Assembly: GCF_024868665.1 (NCBI RefSeq)
Contig: NC_079913.1
Span: 807,544 to 871,543, forward strand
Source of the DNA: Triplophysa rosa
Taxonomy: Eukaryota > Chordata > Actinopteri > Cypriniformes > Nemacheilidae
Direction of reading: 5' to 3'
DNA: 64,000 nt
Notes under the pieces: generated by a model
What the model was told of the DNA's origin: nothing
Databases searched by the model: none
Seen by the model: the letters and a program-made list of their open reading frames with translations, nothing else
In this document: positions 33,079 through 45,779 of the stretch, in pieces
How positions within the stretch are numbered: the stretch's first letter is position 1
How the letters are laid out: each line of letters begins with the position of its first letter
Position numbers and translations under genes: made by a program

Positions 33079-34040
33079 TTGAACCGACTTCCCCATCCAT
33101 CCAATCAGGGTCCCTGTTCATATACGGATTCTGTGTATTGTATAAAAACCGGCGGGAGAGGCGCTTTTTGGATATGCTAAGAAAATTTACATCCATCTTG
33201 TGCCGTGCCGCCCTCGAACACAAAAGTGGTGTTTCGCCACCTCGTAATGGACTTTTGAACTCTTTTCTGAATTTGCGTTGCACTTGAATCGGCGTGACAA
33301 TCGCGTGAATTTATAAGGTCATGGAAGCCAATCAATGCTGAAGATGGGAAGCCAAGGTTTCTTCTCATTGGCTGGCCCTTATTGAATGAACTTTGTAACC
33401 TTGTAGCCTCAATGGACCTCATAAATATCCTCAACTCCTGGATGTACCCAGAGAAAACAGTGCTATGGTGCAAACATGTTTGTTCAGGGTCTTTAACATT
33501 TCTCTCGCGTTCTGCTTTTTCCTCTCTGCTATATCTGCTCTCTCTTGTTATATGTTGCGCTTTTTAACTCTGGGGTCATGCGGGATGTCACTGGGAGAAA
33601 TTTGTCGTCTTTAATCAGGAATGTAATGTTTTAAAAATTGCCATTCATGCATTTTTATTGTTCGATTTACTGTATACGTGTAAAACTGTGAGTGTGTTTT
33701 AAAGCAAACAGTCCTTTATTGAAACTGTGTGAATTTTTACAGTACTTTGAAGTGTTTGTTTAAGGTCTAATATTTAAGAGTTCTTCATTTAATGTGCCTC
33801 CTCATCATGTCAAAGCAAAAGTGCCCTTTCGCGTAACAGTAAAACGTTGCACTTTGATCCACATGATCCCCGCTATAATTTATTAACATTTTTCATGGCG
33901 ATCATTTATTCCCTTGTGTTTTACAGCTCTTCAGCATTAACTGTGTGTGGCGTTAGGCCTACTATGACGTTTCTGTTAGATGTGCAGAGGGTTTTCATCT
34001 TCTCCATATAAATGGATGAATAAAAATGAACAAATCGAAG
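33079..34040 (+). other. mpped1: mpped1 3' UTR (inferred)
   Basis: About 960 nt from the stop codon to the region after the first AATAAA (34019). The DNA is AT-rich with no other feature, and no closer canonical poly(A) signal was seen. A second AATAAA at 35438 leaves a longer isoform possible. Confidence 0.55.
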
Positions 34041-34080
34041 AAATTATGGTGCCGTGTGTGTGTGTGTGTGTGTGTGTGTG
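34019..34080 (+). terminator. mpped1: Candidate mpped1 polyadenylation site
   Basis: AATAAA at 34019-34024 is followed 30 nt later by a pure GT run (34054-34080). This is the usual arrangement of hexamer, cleavage zone and GU-rich downstream element. Here the downstream element is a microsatellite. Confidence 0.55.
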
Positions 34081-37000
34081 CGTCTGCAGACTCGTGTGCA
34101 TGTGCGATCAATTGCTCCCGTCTTTTTGCCCGAGGACAAGTAAGAATGAATGGACGGAGGGATCGAAGAGATAAAAAAAAATATTGGAAACGAGGGAGGG
34201 ATGAGTGAATGTCTAGCAGACAGATTTCTGTCTCGTCCCTTTCATGGTTTTTAAAGGGTTTCTTGCCGTTTCTTCTCTTGTTTTGCATTTGGTCAAAGGT
34301 CGAACTTTGTGCTTTTGTGCCGTTTTTTAGTTTTTTGTTTGTGGGCCTTTTCTTATAGGATGTTGCATCTGGTTTGCTGCTGTGAGTTATTTTTACCCAG
34401 CATGTCGTTCTGAATTTCAAAACAGATTCTGTGGGTCGTTTTTTAATACATTGTATTTTAGTGCTAAAAATACATCTTAATTTTTCTTTATTTGGCAGGT
34501 TTTGTTTTTTTAAGGGGGGGTCGATTAATTTTTATGTCATCCAAACTGGAGTTATGGTGTTGAGGAAATTCTGGAGCAGAAATAAGTCTCTTTCTTGGAA
34601 ACTGCTTCTTTTTGTTCTGTGAAGTATCATTTATACACGTTAAATTAGAACCTGTACCTATCACCATAATGTCCTATTTCTCCTTCAATCTCTCATTCTC
34701 CTTAAATTGAAACCTATCCGTATCACCGGGATATGTGTTCTTCCTCCGACCAACCCTGCCGTTCTTTTATCCGTGTCTTTTTCTGCATCTGTGTAAGAGA
34801 GGAGTCGACTCCTACATTATTATATCCGCACCTTTTTGTTCTAATCAAAGGGCTCTGAATTTCATATCAATTATGTGGACGTGGCTAAAACTTAATTTAC
34901 GAAGGTAAAATTGTCCTCGCTCCTGTATCAATTCACTCCTTCCCGCTTCCACACCTCTGCACATCCTAATGAAATCCCTCATTCAAATAATTACACGAGT
35001 AATCCTGCGGGATGGAAGGTAATTTATTCCAGGCAGGCTTTTACCTTGCCATTAAAGACTCTCTGTCATCCTTTCCATCACTGGACGCACCTCACCGCTC
35101 ATTTCTTAGCTCTTTTTTCAGCATTGTATACATCCACCCAATCCTTTGTAGTGCATGCAGTCTACATCTCTCTCTCTGTGCCGCACACACGGATGTCCTC
35201 TGCTGTCAGCCCTTTCTGGTTTTATCTCTCCGTGTCTTATAAACTGAAGGGATCTCGCAAATGACAAACACTGTATGTACTTGTCAGCTGTTTCGTGCTT
35301 TTAAAGCCGAACAAAGGGCCGGTTTACTGCGTTTTAGCAGCGTTAAACATCCCGGGGTGTGCCGTCTGGTGCTCTGCGAAACTACTTGATGCCACGGCTG
35401 CTGGGGAATGCGGTGGAACAACTGCGTATGCCGCTGGAATAAAGAAAAAACACAAAACAATTAGCCGCAACAATGCATGCTGATTAAAGTCATATGCTGC
35501 TAATTTATGAAATGATGTTTGTTGTGACAAAGGCGTTTCATTTTGTCTTTGAACTAAACATATCCTGAAGCAGAAGGCGCTTGACTTGTTCTGTTTACGC
35601 AACCATTCTTTAAGTATGGAAACCGAATGCTGTTATTTGCTATGGTGTCATCTTTAACGAATACAAGTGTCCTCTGGGGGGAATATCTTCAGACCTCAAT
35701 AATTGTAACCACTTTTTATTGTTAAGCAGATGCTGGGCTTAAAATGCATGAAGCACTTGTCTTGTTGGATGACCTGCCACACTCCATCTCAAACTCTTTT
35801 AAACAAAACGTTGCTGATTTTTTTATAGTTATAGCTTAGATGACTTCATATGAGAGAATATAATTCTGAAAAATGTCACATGCAGTTTATCATCCAAAAC
35901 AAACTATTAAAGCAAAAGGGTTATTTAAGAATAGTGAAAAGGGTCAAATAAAATGCATTCAGTTAACCTAGAAAACACTTTATTTTTCAGTCTTATACAT
36001 TTTAACCTAAGTTTGTAGTAAAAAAACCTCTGTCCTGTTGGACACGTGGTGCGCAAACTACCAAAATGTTTAGGCTTTTTCCGTCTTTATTAGTCCCCAC
36101 TTTAATAATAAAAATACAATCAAAAATAAATATTTAGCTTTAGATGAAAGCTTCACTTTCATTGAAATCAGACTGTAAAAGTCTGTGTAATAAATATTTA
36201 TGTAGTTGGTAGCGTATCTGCCTTTTAAAAGTAATGGTATATAAACTATGCAGCACTTTTCTGAAGTTGTTGGTTCCAGTAGTTTCACCATCTTCAAATC
36301 ACACTCTCGACAAAACAAGAGATGAAATGATCTGCTTTGATCTTTGTTTTAATATTTTATTCATATAAATACGACCATAATAATAATAATCTTCATTTCA
36401 ATAGTGTTTTCCATAGCATGAGATGTAAGGTGCATTTTATGTGCAAGGTCAAGACACGTCGTCCTATCTGCCTTCATTAACATATAAAGCATCCTCACCG
36501 CAGAAATGCCTCAGGGGCCAAAGAACAATAGTCACCGTGTCATTGCGTGCTGAATACAAATGACAAAACGTTTGTGACATAACTCTTGGAATATACAAGT
36601 CATGTTTAAAATTAACTTCGATGTCCGTTTGGTGGCCTGGGTGTAATGCAGAATAATTTAGCTCAAATTGTCTAAGAAACGTTCAGTGTCGCCAGATTTA
36701 GCTCAGGTTGCCAAGTTTAGTCTCACCCTCCCACTTTTAACATGGCTTAGGGCGCTAAGGACGTACTCCGTGGGGAGTCGTGCGAAACCAGCCCACCCCC
36801 TCATTCTTTGTTCGGCTCTTTCGCGATGCCAAAAATGTCGAAAAATCTCAGGTCTGTCATCAGCGTAGTGTCAGAACAGAGCCTGAGGGTGTGTGGTCCC
36901 TGCTGAGTTTCTAGCCAATCTGGTGCCCATCCTCTTTTCTTACCAGCATACAGTGCATTGTACTTCTAATAACAGATAAAGACACACCATTACAACAGTT

Positions 37001-37130
37001 TTTACTCCTGATTGAGCAGAACCGTTCTTGCTGTCAGATGTCTACATGACATGCACAACACAGCAAAATTGTCAGTGTTAAAAAAGGTCAAATTAACACT
37101 CACAGTGTATATGTAATCCGCACTCTCAAA
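34081..37130. other. Intergenic DNA downstream of mpped1
   Basis: No gene was recognised. The 34.85-35.07 kb part looks like a conserved non-coding element. The remainder is AT-rich unique-looking DNA. Confidence 0.45.
34850..35070. promoter_or_regulatory. Candidate conserved non-coding element
   Basis: Contains caattatgtggac, acttaatttacg, cctaatgaaat and aataattacacg in a unique stretch; multiple homeodomain-type cores. Compositional guess only. Confidence 0.25.
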
Positions 37131-37137
37131 CTCAAGT

Positions 37138-37284
37138 TTTCCTGGGGCTCAGTGGTTAGAGGATGGCGCTAGCAACGCCAAGGTCATGGGTTGGATCCCA
37201 GGGATTGCACATACTCAGAAACAAATGTACAGTATAATGCAATGTACGTTGCTTTGGATAAAAGCGTCTGTCAAATGCATAGAA
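37138..37284 (+). mobile_element. tRNA-derived SINE
   Basis: Head with box A-like ggctcagtggttagagg and box B-like gggttggatccc. The tail tttggataaaagcgtctgtc is the widespread fish SINE/L2-LINE 3' tail. Complete or nearly so, + orientation. Confidence 0.75.
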
Positions 37285-37348
37285 AAAAACACTGTGAAAT
37301 TGAATTTGACCTTTTTTAACACTTGCGACTTTGCTGTGTACCAATTGT

Positions 37349-37448
37349 TCCTGTAGCTCAAATGATGGAGCTAGTGGTACAAATATCATGGGTTTGACTG
37401 CCACGTACTGATGAGAAAAATATCGCTTTGGATTAAAGTGTTTGCTAC
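37349..37448 (+). mobile_element. Second, diverged copy of the tRNA-derived SINE
   Basis: The order is the same: tagctcaaatgatggagcta, catgggtttgactgcc, then gctttggattaaagtgtttg. Clearly older than its neighbour. Confidence 0.6.
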
Positions 37449-37599
37449 TGTAGCAAACTTTACCATTTTTTATTTATATGTGTTTAAGTGTGCTTCTATA
37501 TGACAAAAGGTTGAAACAAACACTGTAAATTGTAAATGTTTAAATGTCTCTATTCAATGTAAACAAACGTATATATGGTAATACCTCTGTGGTCTGTAC

Positions 37600-37798
37600 T
37601 AGGGCTGTCACAATATCATATTTTTACTTTGCGGTTATCATGGACAACGGGTTTCTGTTAACGGTATTTTTGTACTGTCTGTTTAGATGTTTTTTTATGC
37701 TTTGTCAAATGGATGTTGAATTGTTTACAATATTATCATATGTGTAGAATTATTGTTGATAATCATGGTTGACATACCGGTATATTGTGAAGCATTAA
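37600..37798. mobile_element. hAT-like MITE, 199 bp, with exact 8-bp duplication
   Basis: Left end TAGGGCTGTCACAATATC; the right end is decayed (tattgtgaagcattaa). Flanking gtctgtac at 37592-37599 and 37799-37806 are identical. Confidence 0.75.
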
Positions 37799-38350
37799 GT
37801 CTGTACTGAGGGTTACAAAAAAAGATCGTACTTTTTCGTCTCTGAGTCAGGCTTTTGAGAGCTTTGACAGTAGATAAGAAGAAGATCATTTGGGCTTTCT
37901 CTCCTGTCTCACAGCCTAGGAAAAGATTGCATTTTGGTCCTTTTAAAAAAGGTGTCATCTAAAATGTAAAGTATTGCACACACAGGTACTGTAGAGTCCT
38001 TGTCATCTTCTAAGTAACAGTATCAATTGTTCGATTGTAAGTTTATTCCGAACCTTCTGTGGAAACTAATGACATAATTCTGTGGTCATTACTCAACGTC
38101 TTATGGATGAAGATTTATTGTGATATAACTTCCCCCAGCTTTATTAATGATAAAAGACACCAATTATTGATATGTGATTTTTTCAGACCCTAAATTTAGA
38201 TTTTTCTATATATACAGTATAAAACGGTCAGAGTTTCTGTCAGAATTTGACTCTCATCTCTGCGGTCTTCTTCAGATCTAGAGAGAAACTTTATCTGTGT
38301 CTTCAAAGTGCAGGTAAACTGAGTGAAGCTTGTTTCCCTCATCTGTAATT

Positions 38351-38402
38351 CGCTTTGGATAAAAGCGTCTGCTAAATGACTAAATGTAAATGTAAATGTA
38401 AA
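38351..38402 (+). mobile_element. SINE/LINE 3' tail fragment
   Basis: cgctttggataaaagcgtct then gctaaatgac and (TAAATG)n: the 3' tail of the same SINE family without its head. Confidence 0.65.
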
Positions 38403-39259
38403 GCACAGACATGTCAGAGGAAGTGACCGGGTCCCTCTTCATCTAATTTCCTGCAGCCTGAACTCATATTCTGCATGATCTATCTGCAAGTATCTGACTC
38501 CCACGCGACACAGAAATCATTGAAAATGTGTAAAAAACATATGCACAAATAATGAGTTGATCTAGCTTCAATCTGTCATTATTCAGCAGTGTAATTTAAT
38601 TAGAGTTCTCTAAGCGTAAGAAAATGACAACATAAAATGGAGACGATCTGATCCTCTTAAATGATTTGATGAATAAATTGTTGTGAGGGCATGTCCATTG
38701 TCCTCAGACAGCTGGTCATTACACATAACATATTGTCTGGGTTTTCTGGGTGATGAGACAGGGCATCATGCACCTGTTTTTGGAGGGGCGGTCATGGCAC
38801 ACTACATAGTTTAGGTGAGATGAAACATGTTGAATGGGGGAAAATGACGTTTTAACCATTTCTTTATGTACATATGGTGTTGGAGAATCCAACGGTTTAG
38901 TTTTTAGTTTGTTTGTTTGTTTTGTTTTCAGTTTTTTGTTTCTATGATAAAAGCGCGATCTTGTTTCATCACAATGACATCAAACCTTTGAACAATATGA
39001 TGTCATAGCGCCATTATGATTTATCAAGTCATAAATCTGCAGGAGTAAACTCAATAGTGAAATGCGACCATTAATTTATGTGCATGTTCACATACTAAAG
39101 ACTTGAGTGTGACCGAATGCCAACAGGTCTTGGACATCGCATGCCATCTGTTCTGAGATTCTAAAATGAGATATTGATGTAACAGATTTTATATGTCCTC
39201 GGGGAAAGTGACATTGATCTATTATTATATGAAATCACTCTTTGAAAAAACCAACATTT

Positions 39260-39472
39260 GCTGGTTAGGTATGTTTTGTAGCATGGTAGCTGGTTTGAGC
39301 TGGTTGTGTGCTGGTCCTGAGCTGGTTACAAGCTGGTCCTGAGCTAGGAGCTAGTTGCTTAGGACCAGCTTAGAACCAGCACATGATCATCTTAAACCAG
39401 TCCGTGACCTGCTAATGACCATCTTAAACCAGCTCAAACCAGCTACTATGCTACAAAACATACCTAACCAGC
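39260..39472. mobile_element. Fold-back element with 46-bp arms
   Basis: The left arm (39260-39305, starting gctggttaggtatgttttgt) is the inverse of the right arm (39427-39472) with one mismatch. The loop is built of further CTGGT / ACCAG motifs. A transcript would form a long hairpin. Confidence 0.75.
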
Positions 39473-39833
39473 GCAGGATGAGTGGATGTGATATTTTATT
39501 GAGGATTCTTCGCTGACAAGATATACAGTCCTATAGAATACTGTTCTATATTTACTCGCACGTGTATTTTTCAGTTATAAGATATATTCCTGCTGGGCTG
39601 TAGGATTTGGCCAGTACTATTGATTTTCGTCGGGGTTGTTGCCAAGTTTGAATGCCAGCAGGTGCAGCTCATTGGTTTCCTTGGTGACAAACTTCAAACT
39701 GTCTTGCAAGTCTGTGAAGTCTTGTCCGGATTATCTGTCCGTGAAGTGGAAAGTGAAGATGTTCTGCCAAAACCCATCAGGTTTTTCAACATGTAATCCA
39801 TCATCAGATTAGCAACCGGAGAGATTGACACAG

Positions 39834-40476
39834 TGACCACGTTTACATGGACAACAATAATCCGATATTAACAGGATTAAGACAATAGTCTGATTAAGAA
39901 TGGAGCATGTAAACAGAGTTTTTTGATTCGCTTAATCCGTCTAAACTCATAAAGGTAGTAAACACAAATGGAATTAAGACGGGTGGAGTACTCCTATTTT
40001 AGTGGCATTATGGAAGTGTGGTATAGACATGTACACTCCTAATCGCACTATTACCGTCGCGTAGGAACTTCCGCGGCACTTTGCGACAGGTTACACACAC
40101 GCACGGCAGTGGACAGCCGTTTCGTTTTACGGCAAACAACATGGCTTCAAGCAAGAAAGCACATTTTTGGTCCGAACGGGAAACAAGAAAGATGCCAACA
40201 ATTCTAGAAAATAAATGAAACACCAAACACTGAATGTGGTACCATGGCGAAGACCAACTGTTTGTTGATACATGAAGTTATGGAGGGAACGTCGAACGGC
40301 GTCGCTTAGGGACGTAATGACGTATGCCATTAATCCAACTATGTGGTGTAACATGTAAAACGGGAACATGAGGGGTATATTCTTAAAGCAACTCATGTAA
40401 ACACCTTAATCATATTATTATCTTACTCAGAATAAGGCAAATCATTCGATTACTGACGTCCATGTAAACGTGGTCA
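39834..40476. mobile_element. Harbinger-like element, 643 bp, with perfect 19-bp inverted ends
   Basis: TGACCACGTTTACATGGAC (39834-39852) is exactly inverted at 40458-40476. A short frame inside resembles the start of a PIF/Harbinger Myb/SANT-like protein. No clear target duplication was seen. Confidence 0.7.
40141..40218 (+). pseudogene. Truncated Myb/SANT-like ORF remnant in the Harbinger-like element
   Basis: 25 codons (MASSKKAHFWSERETRKMPT, then ILENK) end at TGA. The W-S-x-x-E-T-x-x-x-L pattern is that of the SANT/Myb-like accessory protein of PIF/Harbinger transposons. Only the first helix region remains. Confidence 0.4.
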
Positions 40477-41660
40477 ATGCATGAATCTCAATGCGTGCTA
40501 GTTGCGTTGGTTTGTGCGTGCGTGCGTGCGTGCGTGTGCTAGGTCTGGTCTTCCTCTCTGAATTAAACCGATCTCCCTTCTTCAGCAGACACACAGCTTC
40601 CAGTTGCACAGATGAACATTAATATGAATGTGTGTGCAGATACACATTTCTGCGCATATCAAAGATATCCGTCTTCATCTTTCAAACATGAGATCTTTGA
40701 ATGATCCTCAAATGTATATATTTTTAATGGTTATTGATTATAAGCATTACTATTTGTAATCTACTGTAACCCAAAAATGCTTCTTATGAATATCTCTGAG
40801 TGTCTCCAACATTACAATGAAAAAATAACCAATATTTATTTTGCGTATTTGCTGTAATTGGTTTGTTTACAAAATGAGAGCAAATTTAGAGACTCTCTTC
40901 TAAAGGGGAGCACTGTTTGTGTTTGCCTTTTAAATACAACAGATGATATTGAGAAAAATAGAACCGCTTTCCACTTTACATTTAATTACCTCGCTTCACT
41001 TTTACAATCTCCAAAAAAAAGTGTTGCGAACTTTTCGGCTGGTTTCGTTTTAATGGGGTTTTTAGAGGATACAAATTAAACGGATGCCCCGCTGCTTGCA
41101 GGCAGTCTCCAAAGAACATAATTAGCTGGAACATCTAGAAATCAAAATTATTCAGTGTTTCTGTTCTTCTGTTCGCTCTAATGAGATACAAAGAACATGT
41201 AAGCTATATTTGTGCCGCGAATAATTTCTCCAATGACTCATGAAGCAAGAAATGGGATGCTTTTCAGGATGTGGTTATGTGTGTGCGCGCGTTCTCCAGA
41301 GAGCTCCGCGCATTATAACGGATGCGTCGCCTGGCAGTGTTTGGCTATTCGCACCTGCACGGCTCTGCAGGAGCACTCTATTGGCAGGTTTTCCCACCTT
41401 TGAATCTGCGCGCTTGAGCTTCTCTATACAGACGTTTCTTGTATCTACTGATCGAGAATTTAAAAGGGATTCTGTGATTTGGAATGCAGTTTAAACCTTC
41501 ACAGCTTCTTGGTTCCCTCCAGTCCCCCTTGCTTTCATTGTTCTCTGGGGAACCCCTGGTGAATTAACTTTCAAGGGTTTGCACACAAAAATTGACATCG
41601 TGACTGAACAGCTCTAATTGTAAAAACTAACTTACAATGAAAGTCTATGGAGCGAGGCAG

Positions 41661-41757
41661 AAAAATGAACAGTTCACCCAAAAATGAAAATTCTGTCTTC
41701 ATTTACTCATCCTCAAGTTGTTCCAAATCTGTATAAATTTCTTTTTTCTGATGAACT
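41661..41757. mobile_element. Half copy of the TTAA fold-back MITE
   Basis: acagttcacccaaaaatgaa, ttctgtcttcatttactcat and ttgttccaaatctgtataaa match the left arm of 45229-45536. The right arm is absent. Confidence 0.6.
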
Positions 41758-42235
41758 ATTTTTGTATTTTATATTGTCTTAACCTGTTTGTGTTGTCTAA
41801 ATCATGGCTGTTTTATTATTGTACTCAAAAGATGCCTGACTACAGATCCCTGATTCCATATTTTGCAATGTATTTTTTTACTTTATAAATAGCATCTGAT
41901 GTTTAGTTTAAGCCAATAACTATCTGCTTTAAAAATCAAAATCATCAAATAGTCACACATTTCCCTGCAGACACTTTTATGATTTCCCAGAGCCCATAAA
42001 AGCCATTACACGCACCCAAATCCAACCATTTCTGTGCTGTACTAATGCACCTAAAACAAAAAATGCCCTGACAATAAATTGTAAGTGTAGAATATATGAT
42101 CTGTTTTTAAAGCATTGCGAGGTCTTTACATTCCATTAATGTATCTGCCAACGGTTGAGAGACACTTTCAGGTGGTGTATGTCTAGAGGACACACCTGTC
42201 TCTGGAGGACTCCGCCCTTCATTTCTATGTTGAGA

Positions 42236-42463
42236 ACCCCTGAGTGACACTCAGCCTCATGTCATTCCAAACTTTTATGCCTTTCTTTCTTCTGCAGTTG
42301 CTTTTGAAGAACATTGGTAGCCAAATAATTTGGGGCCCCATTGACTAACATTGTTATATGTTATATTTTGAGACATTTCTCAAAATATCTTCTTTTGTGT
42401 TACCTTGACATGAAGGTAAATAAACAGTGACAGATTTTTTTTGGTGAACCATCCATTTAACAG
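42236..42463. mobile_element. TTAA fold-back MITE, left end eroded
   Basis: Contains cctcatgtcattccaaactt, ggggccccattgact, aaaatatcttcttttgtgtt and ggtgaaccatccatttaa: the same family as 44263-44498. Confidence 0.6.
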
Positions 42464-43589
42464 CAAGACAAATCATTTTTTGACAGTCATGTGAAAATAA
42501 TTAAATAATAATCCTTGGATTTTGATATGTAGGTTATTCAGATGTTTGTTAAAGTGCATCTCTCGGTCTTCACCTCATAGCCATGTTGATCTCACACGCA
42601 TGCATGCGCAGGGGTATCAGGAATCCCAGCACGTCCCGCGCCCTGCGCTCCTCTCCCTGGTGTTCGCATGCGGCTCTGTCTGACTTCAGACCTGCTGCCG
42701 CGGTTCATTACGATCTGCTGTATCGCCAAACCGCTGTTTGATCTGCGGCTCACCGACTTTATTATTAAGACAAGACGCTTCTTTTCCTCCTTGTCTTTAC
42801 AGACCATAAAAACGAAAGGAGCGCCTGGCCGCCCTTGATAGAAAGACAGTGCTGTAGCTTTTAAAGCATGTCTGATTATTTCATAAAAGTGAAGCAACTT
42901 CAAACTGTTGCATAAATATTTGAGGTGCTTTGGAGAAGGATTCCGCTAGGATTTGTGTTTTTGAGCAGGAGATTAAAGATTAACGGGAGAGTAGATGTTG
43001 CGCATACAACAGACGCCGAGGCTTTTTCCTTTTATACTGTTTCAGATAGTTTTTTAGGTTCTTCGAAAGCTGACTAGGTCATTTTCGTTGTGGGTTTGAC
43101 CTCTATACGTCGAGTTCAATTGATGTTTTTGTTGCACTTTCTCTTGTGGGATTTTAAAGTCAACATGAACTCACAAATGACTGTATTTACTATAATACAC
43201 GTTTCTGGTCTTAATTTATATAAGTGACCTGCATAGACGATATGTGAAGTTAACAAAAAATAAGTTTGTTTGGTGACTCCATAAACCACATAATAAATTC
43301 ATCCATAGACGTCTCAGCAAGAATGAATTCATAATTCAGACCCTAATCAGCATTTAACTCCTCTAATTCTCCTCAATTAATTTTTCCTTTGATCAAATGC
43401 TGATGTGCCTGTGTGTGTGGGATTGTGCGCAGGTACGGACAGCGTGTGTGTTGCGCTATAACCCACCTGGGATTTCCCATCAGGGTTGTGGAGTCAGAGC
43501 GCCGCAGTAAAAGCAATGACCCAATTAACAACAAAGTCACATCACCGGGTGGCCAAACAAACCAACAAACCGTTTCAACAAGGAACAAA

Positions 43590-43800
43590 AGGATAAAGAG
43601 AGCCGCCCGCTTCCGCTTAAGGGGGGGTAAAACGTCGGTGCGCGTTTCCATGGTAAACACCCCCACGCAGAGCGCGAGCGTGTGTCGTTTGCGTGCGCTA
43701 CCTTTGCAGGCATTAGTCATAATTAACAGGGCTACTCTGGAGATTATTTTCTGGGCAAACATTTTAATTAAAACTGTTCCCTCTGTAGCGTGCATGCCAT
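43590..43800. promoter_or_regulatory. CpG-rich patch with RFX-like site, candidate regulatory element
   Basis: GC-rich stretch with gtttccatggtaaac (43644-43658, RFX-like). It is followed by cataattaac and ttttaattaaaac cores. Confidence 0.3.
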
Positions 43801-44262
43801 CTCTTCACTTAGTGCCAATTTCCACCCCTCTGTCCTCTAAAAGCAGGGACCGCGGTGAGGGGGGGCCCCAGATGGTGGGATAAAAAAAGAAGTGAATAAA
43901 CAGTTTGTTTATTTAAATGAGATTCTCTTCTGGACTACACAATCGACTCGATTGCCCTCGGATAACTGAAGGTTCCATGAAGCCGTCCACTTCCTAATCT
44001 GAGTCGGTGGCTGATGCCTTTCGAGTTTTTGCAGCAGGTTATAGTTGTGAATAAGAAAAATTGAGACTTGTACTAAAGTCTCCTTGTTCTATTGATATAT
44101 TTTACTCATAAAGATCTCGACATTGTGTCATTGTGCTCAGATTTTGCAGAGACATCAATTAAAAGTCAGATTTCTCTTTAAAGTCGAATAAATTTCTTTC
44201 AGGATTACTTTAACTGAGCGTTGATATCCATATTAATTCATTTTTATGTCAATAATTGTCTC

Positions 44263-44498
44263 TTAAAGGGGTAGTTCGCCCAGAGATAAATTTACTCACT
44301 CATGTCGCTCCTAACCTGTATGACTTTCTTTCTGCATGCAGAACACAAAAGAAGATATTTTGAAGAATGTTGGTGACCACACAGTTTGGGGCCCCGTTGA
44401 CTTTCATTTGTATGGACACATAACCTCCGAGACATTTCTCAAAATATCTTTTATCATATACGTGTTTTGAATGACATGAGGTTGAACTATACCTTTAA
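44263..44498. mobile_element. TTAA fold-back MITE, 236 bp
   Basis: TTAAAGGGGTAGTTCGCCC at the left and gaactatacctttaa at the right, TTAA at both ends. Arms pair across a short centre (agaagatattttgaagaatg against ctcaaaatatctttt). Confidence 0.75.
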
Positions 44499-45228
44499 GA
44501 AATACATTTTGAGAGAAACATCTGAGACAAACATAACTGAGAACTCCATTAAATCTCCTGAGCGAAATCTAAGTAACAAAATTCCTCTTGGATTTAGGAA
44601 GATGAAAAGAGTAATCAGATGCATTCACATTAAAGAAACATTATGAAGACTTTTTTCTTTTGAATAACATGCACAAATTCGTTAAACTCGGTAAGACCAG
44701 GAGCTGTATTAAAGTAAATACATGGTCAATTTCATATTGACTCAATTTCAATGTTGTATAATTAAATATAAATATCTGAAATTCCTTTCTTGAAATGAAC
44801 TCTTCTTTGCTGCTCGCGTCAGTCCTCAACAAAGTTTGATGAAACACACGCAGACAGTGTGTGTCATTGTATATGTCTGGAGGAAGACATTATCTGGCTT
44901 CCCATCTTTGAGTCTTTCCTCTGTGTTTGACATATTTCACTGCATTATATCAGCTGTCATTCAGACAGGAGCTCTGCTTTATTTCTGTTCTTATCTTTGA
45001 GAAATCTTTTCATTTCACCGCTGTCTCTCACAGCACAAACCTCCCACTCTCAAATCGAGAGGTTTTTGTCAATGTGCGGGTCAGATTCTAATTCAGCGAG
45101 GCTGGACGCAAAGATATGACATAACTGGACATACAGTGCAACTTGTTATGTAAATAATTGTGGCATTTCGACCAAAGTAGATTAATGTAACAGACTATAA
45201 ATGAAAGTTTTGAGAGTCTTTGTTATAA

Positions 45229-45536
45229 TTAAAGGGATACTTCACCCAAAAATGAAAATTTTGTCATCATTTACTCACATTTCACAGAACTTTATCATTT
45301 TTTTTGTTCTGTTGAACTTAAGAATGTAGGACAGCAAACAGTTCTGGGGCACCATTGACTACCATTGTATTTTTTCCTACTATGGGAGTCAATGGGGGGC
45401 AAGATCTGTCTGGTTATGAGCATTCTTCCAAATATCTTTTATACAGAAAAACAAAGACATTTATACAGATTTGGAACAACTCGAAGGTGAGTAAATGATG
45501 ACAGAATTTTCATTTTGGGGTGAAGTGTCCCTTTAA
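45229..45536. mobile_element. TTAA fold-back MITE, 308 bp, best preserved copy
   Basis: Left TTAAAGGGATACTTCACCCA and right end GGGTGAAGTGTCCCTTTAA-like are inverted. tgtcatcatttactca pairs with tgagtaaatgatgaca. TTAA flanks both ends. Confidence 0.85.
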
Positions 45537-45779
45537 GGGCCATTGATGTCTGTAAGCATATTTCTAACATATTGACATAGAATTGAAAGGATGGAAATGA
45601 AGAACTCAATGATGGATCAACAGTTTACATTGTTTTCTTAAGACATGTGATTGGTGACTTTAATATATGTACTGCATACCAGAAATGACCCCTGACTAAA
45701 AACGAACATACTCTGAATAAATAAAAATCATTTAATGCAATGAAAACTTAATATTTGAGCTAAAAGAGCACAGAATCTG

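Noticed and set aside
42592..42903. 103-codon - strand frame in a GC-rich patch
   Set aside because: No recognisable domain, no splice or promoter context; likely chance in a CpG-rich stretch.
43413..43883. 156-codon frame on + and 140-codon frame on -
   Set aside because: Opposite-strand overlapping frames in the same GC-rich non-coding stretch, no family resemblance.
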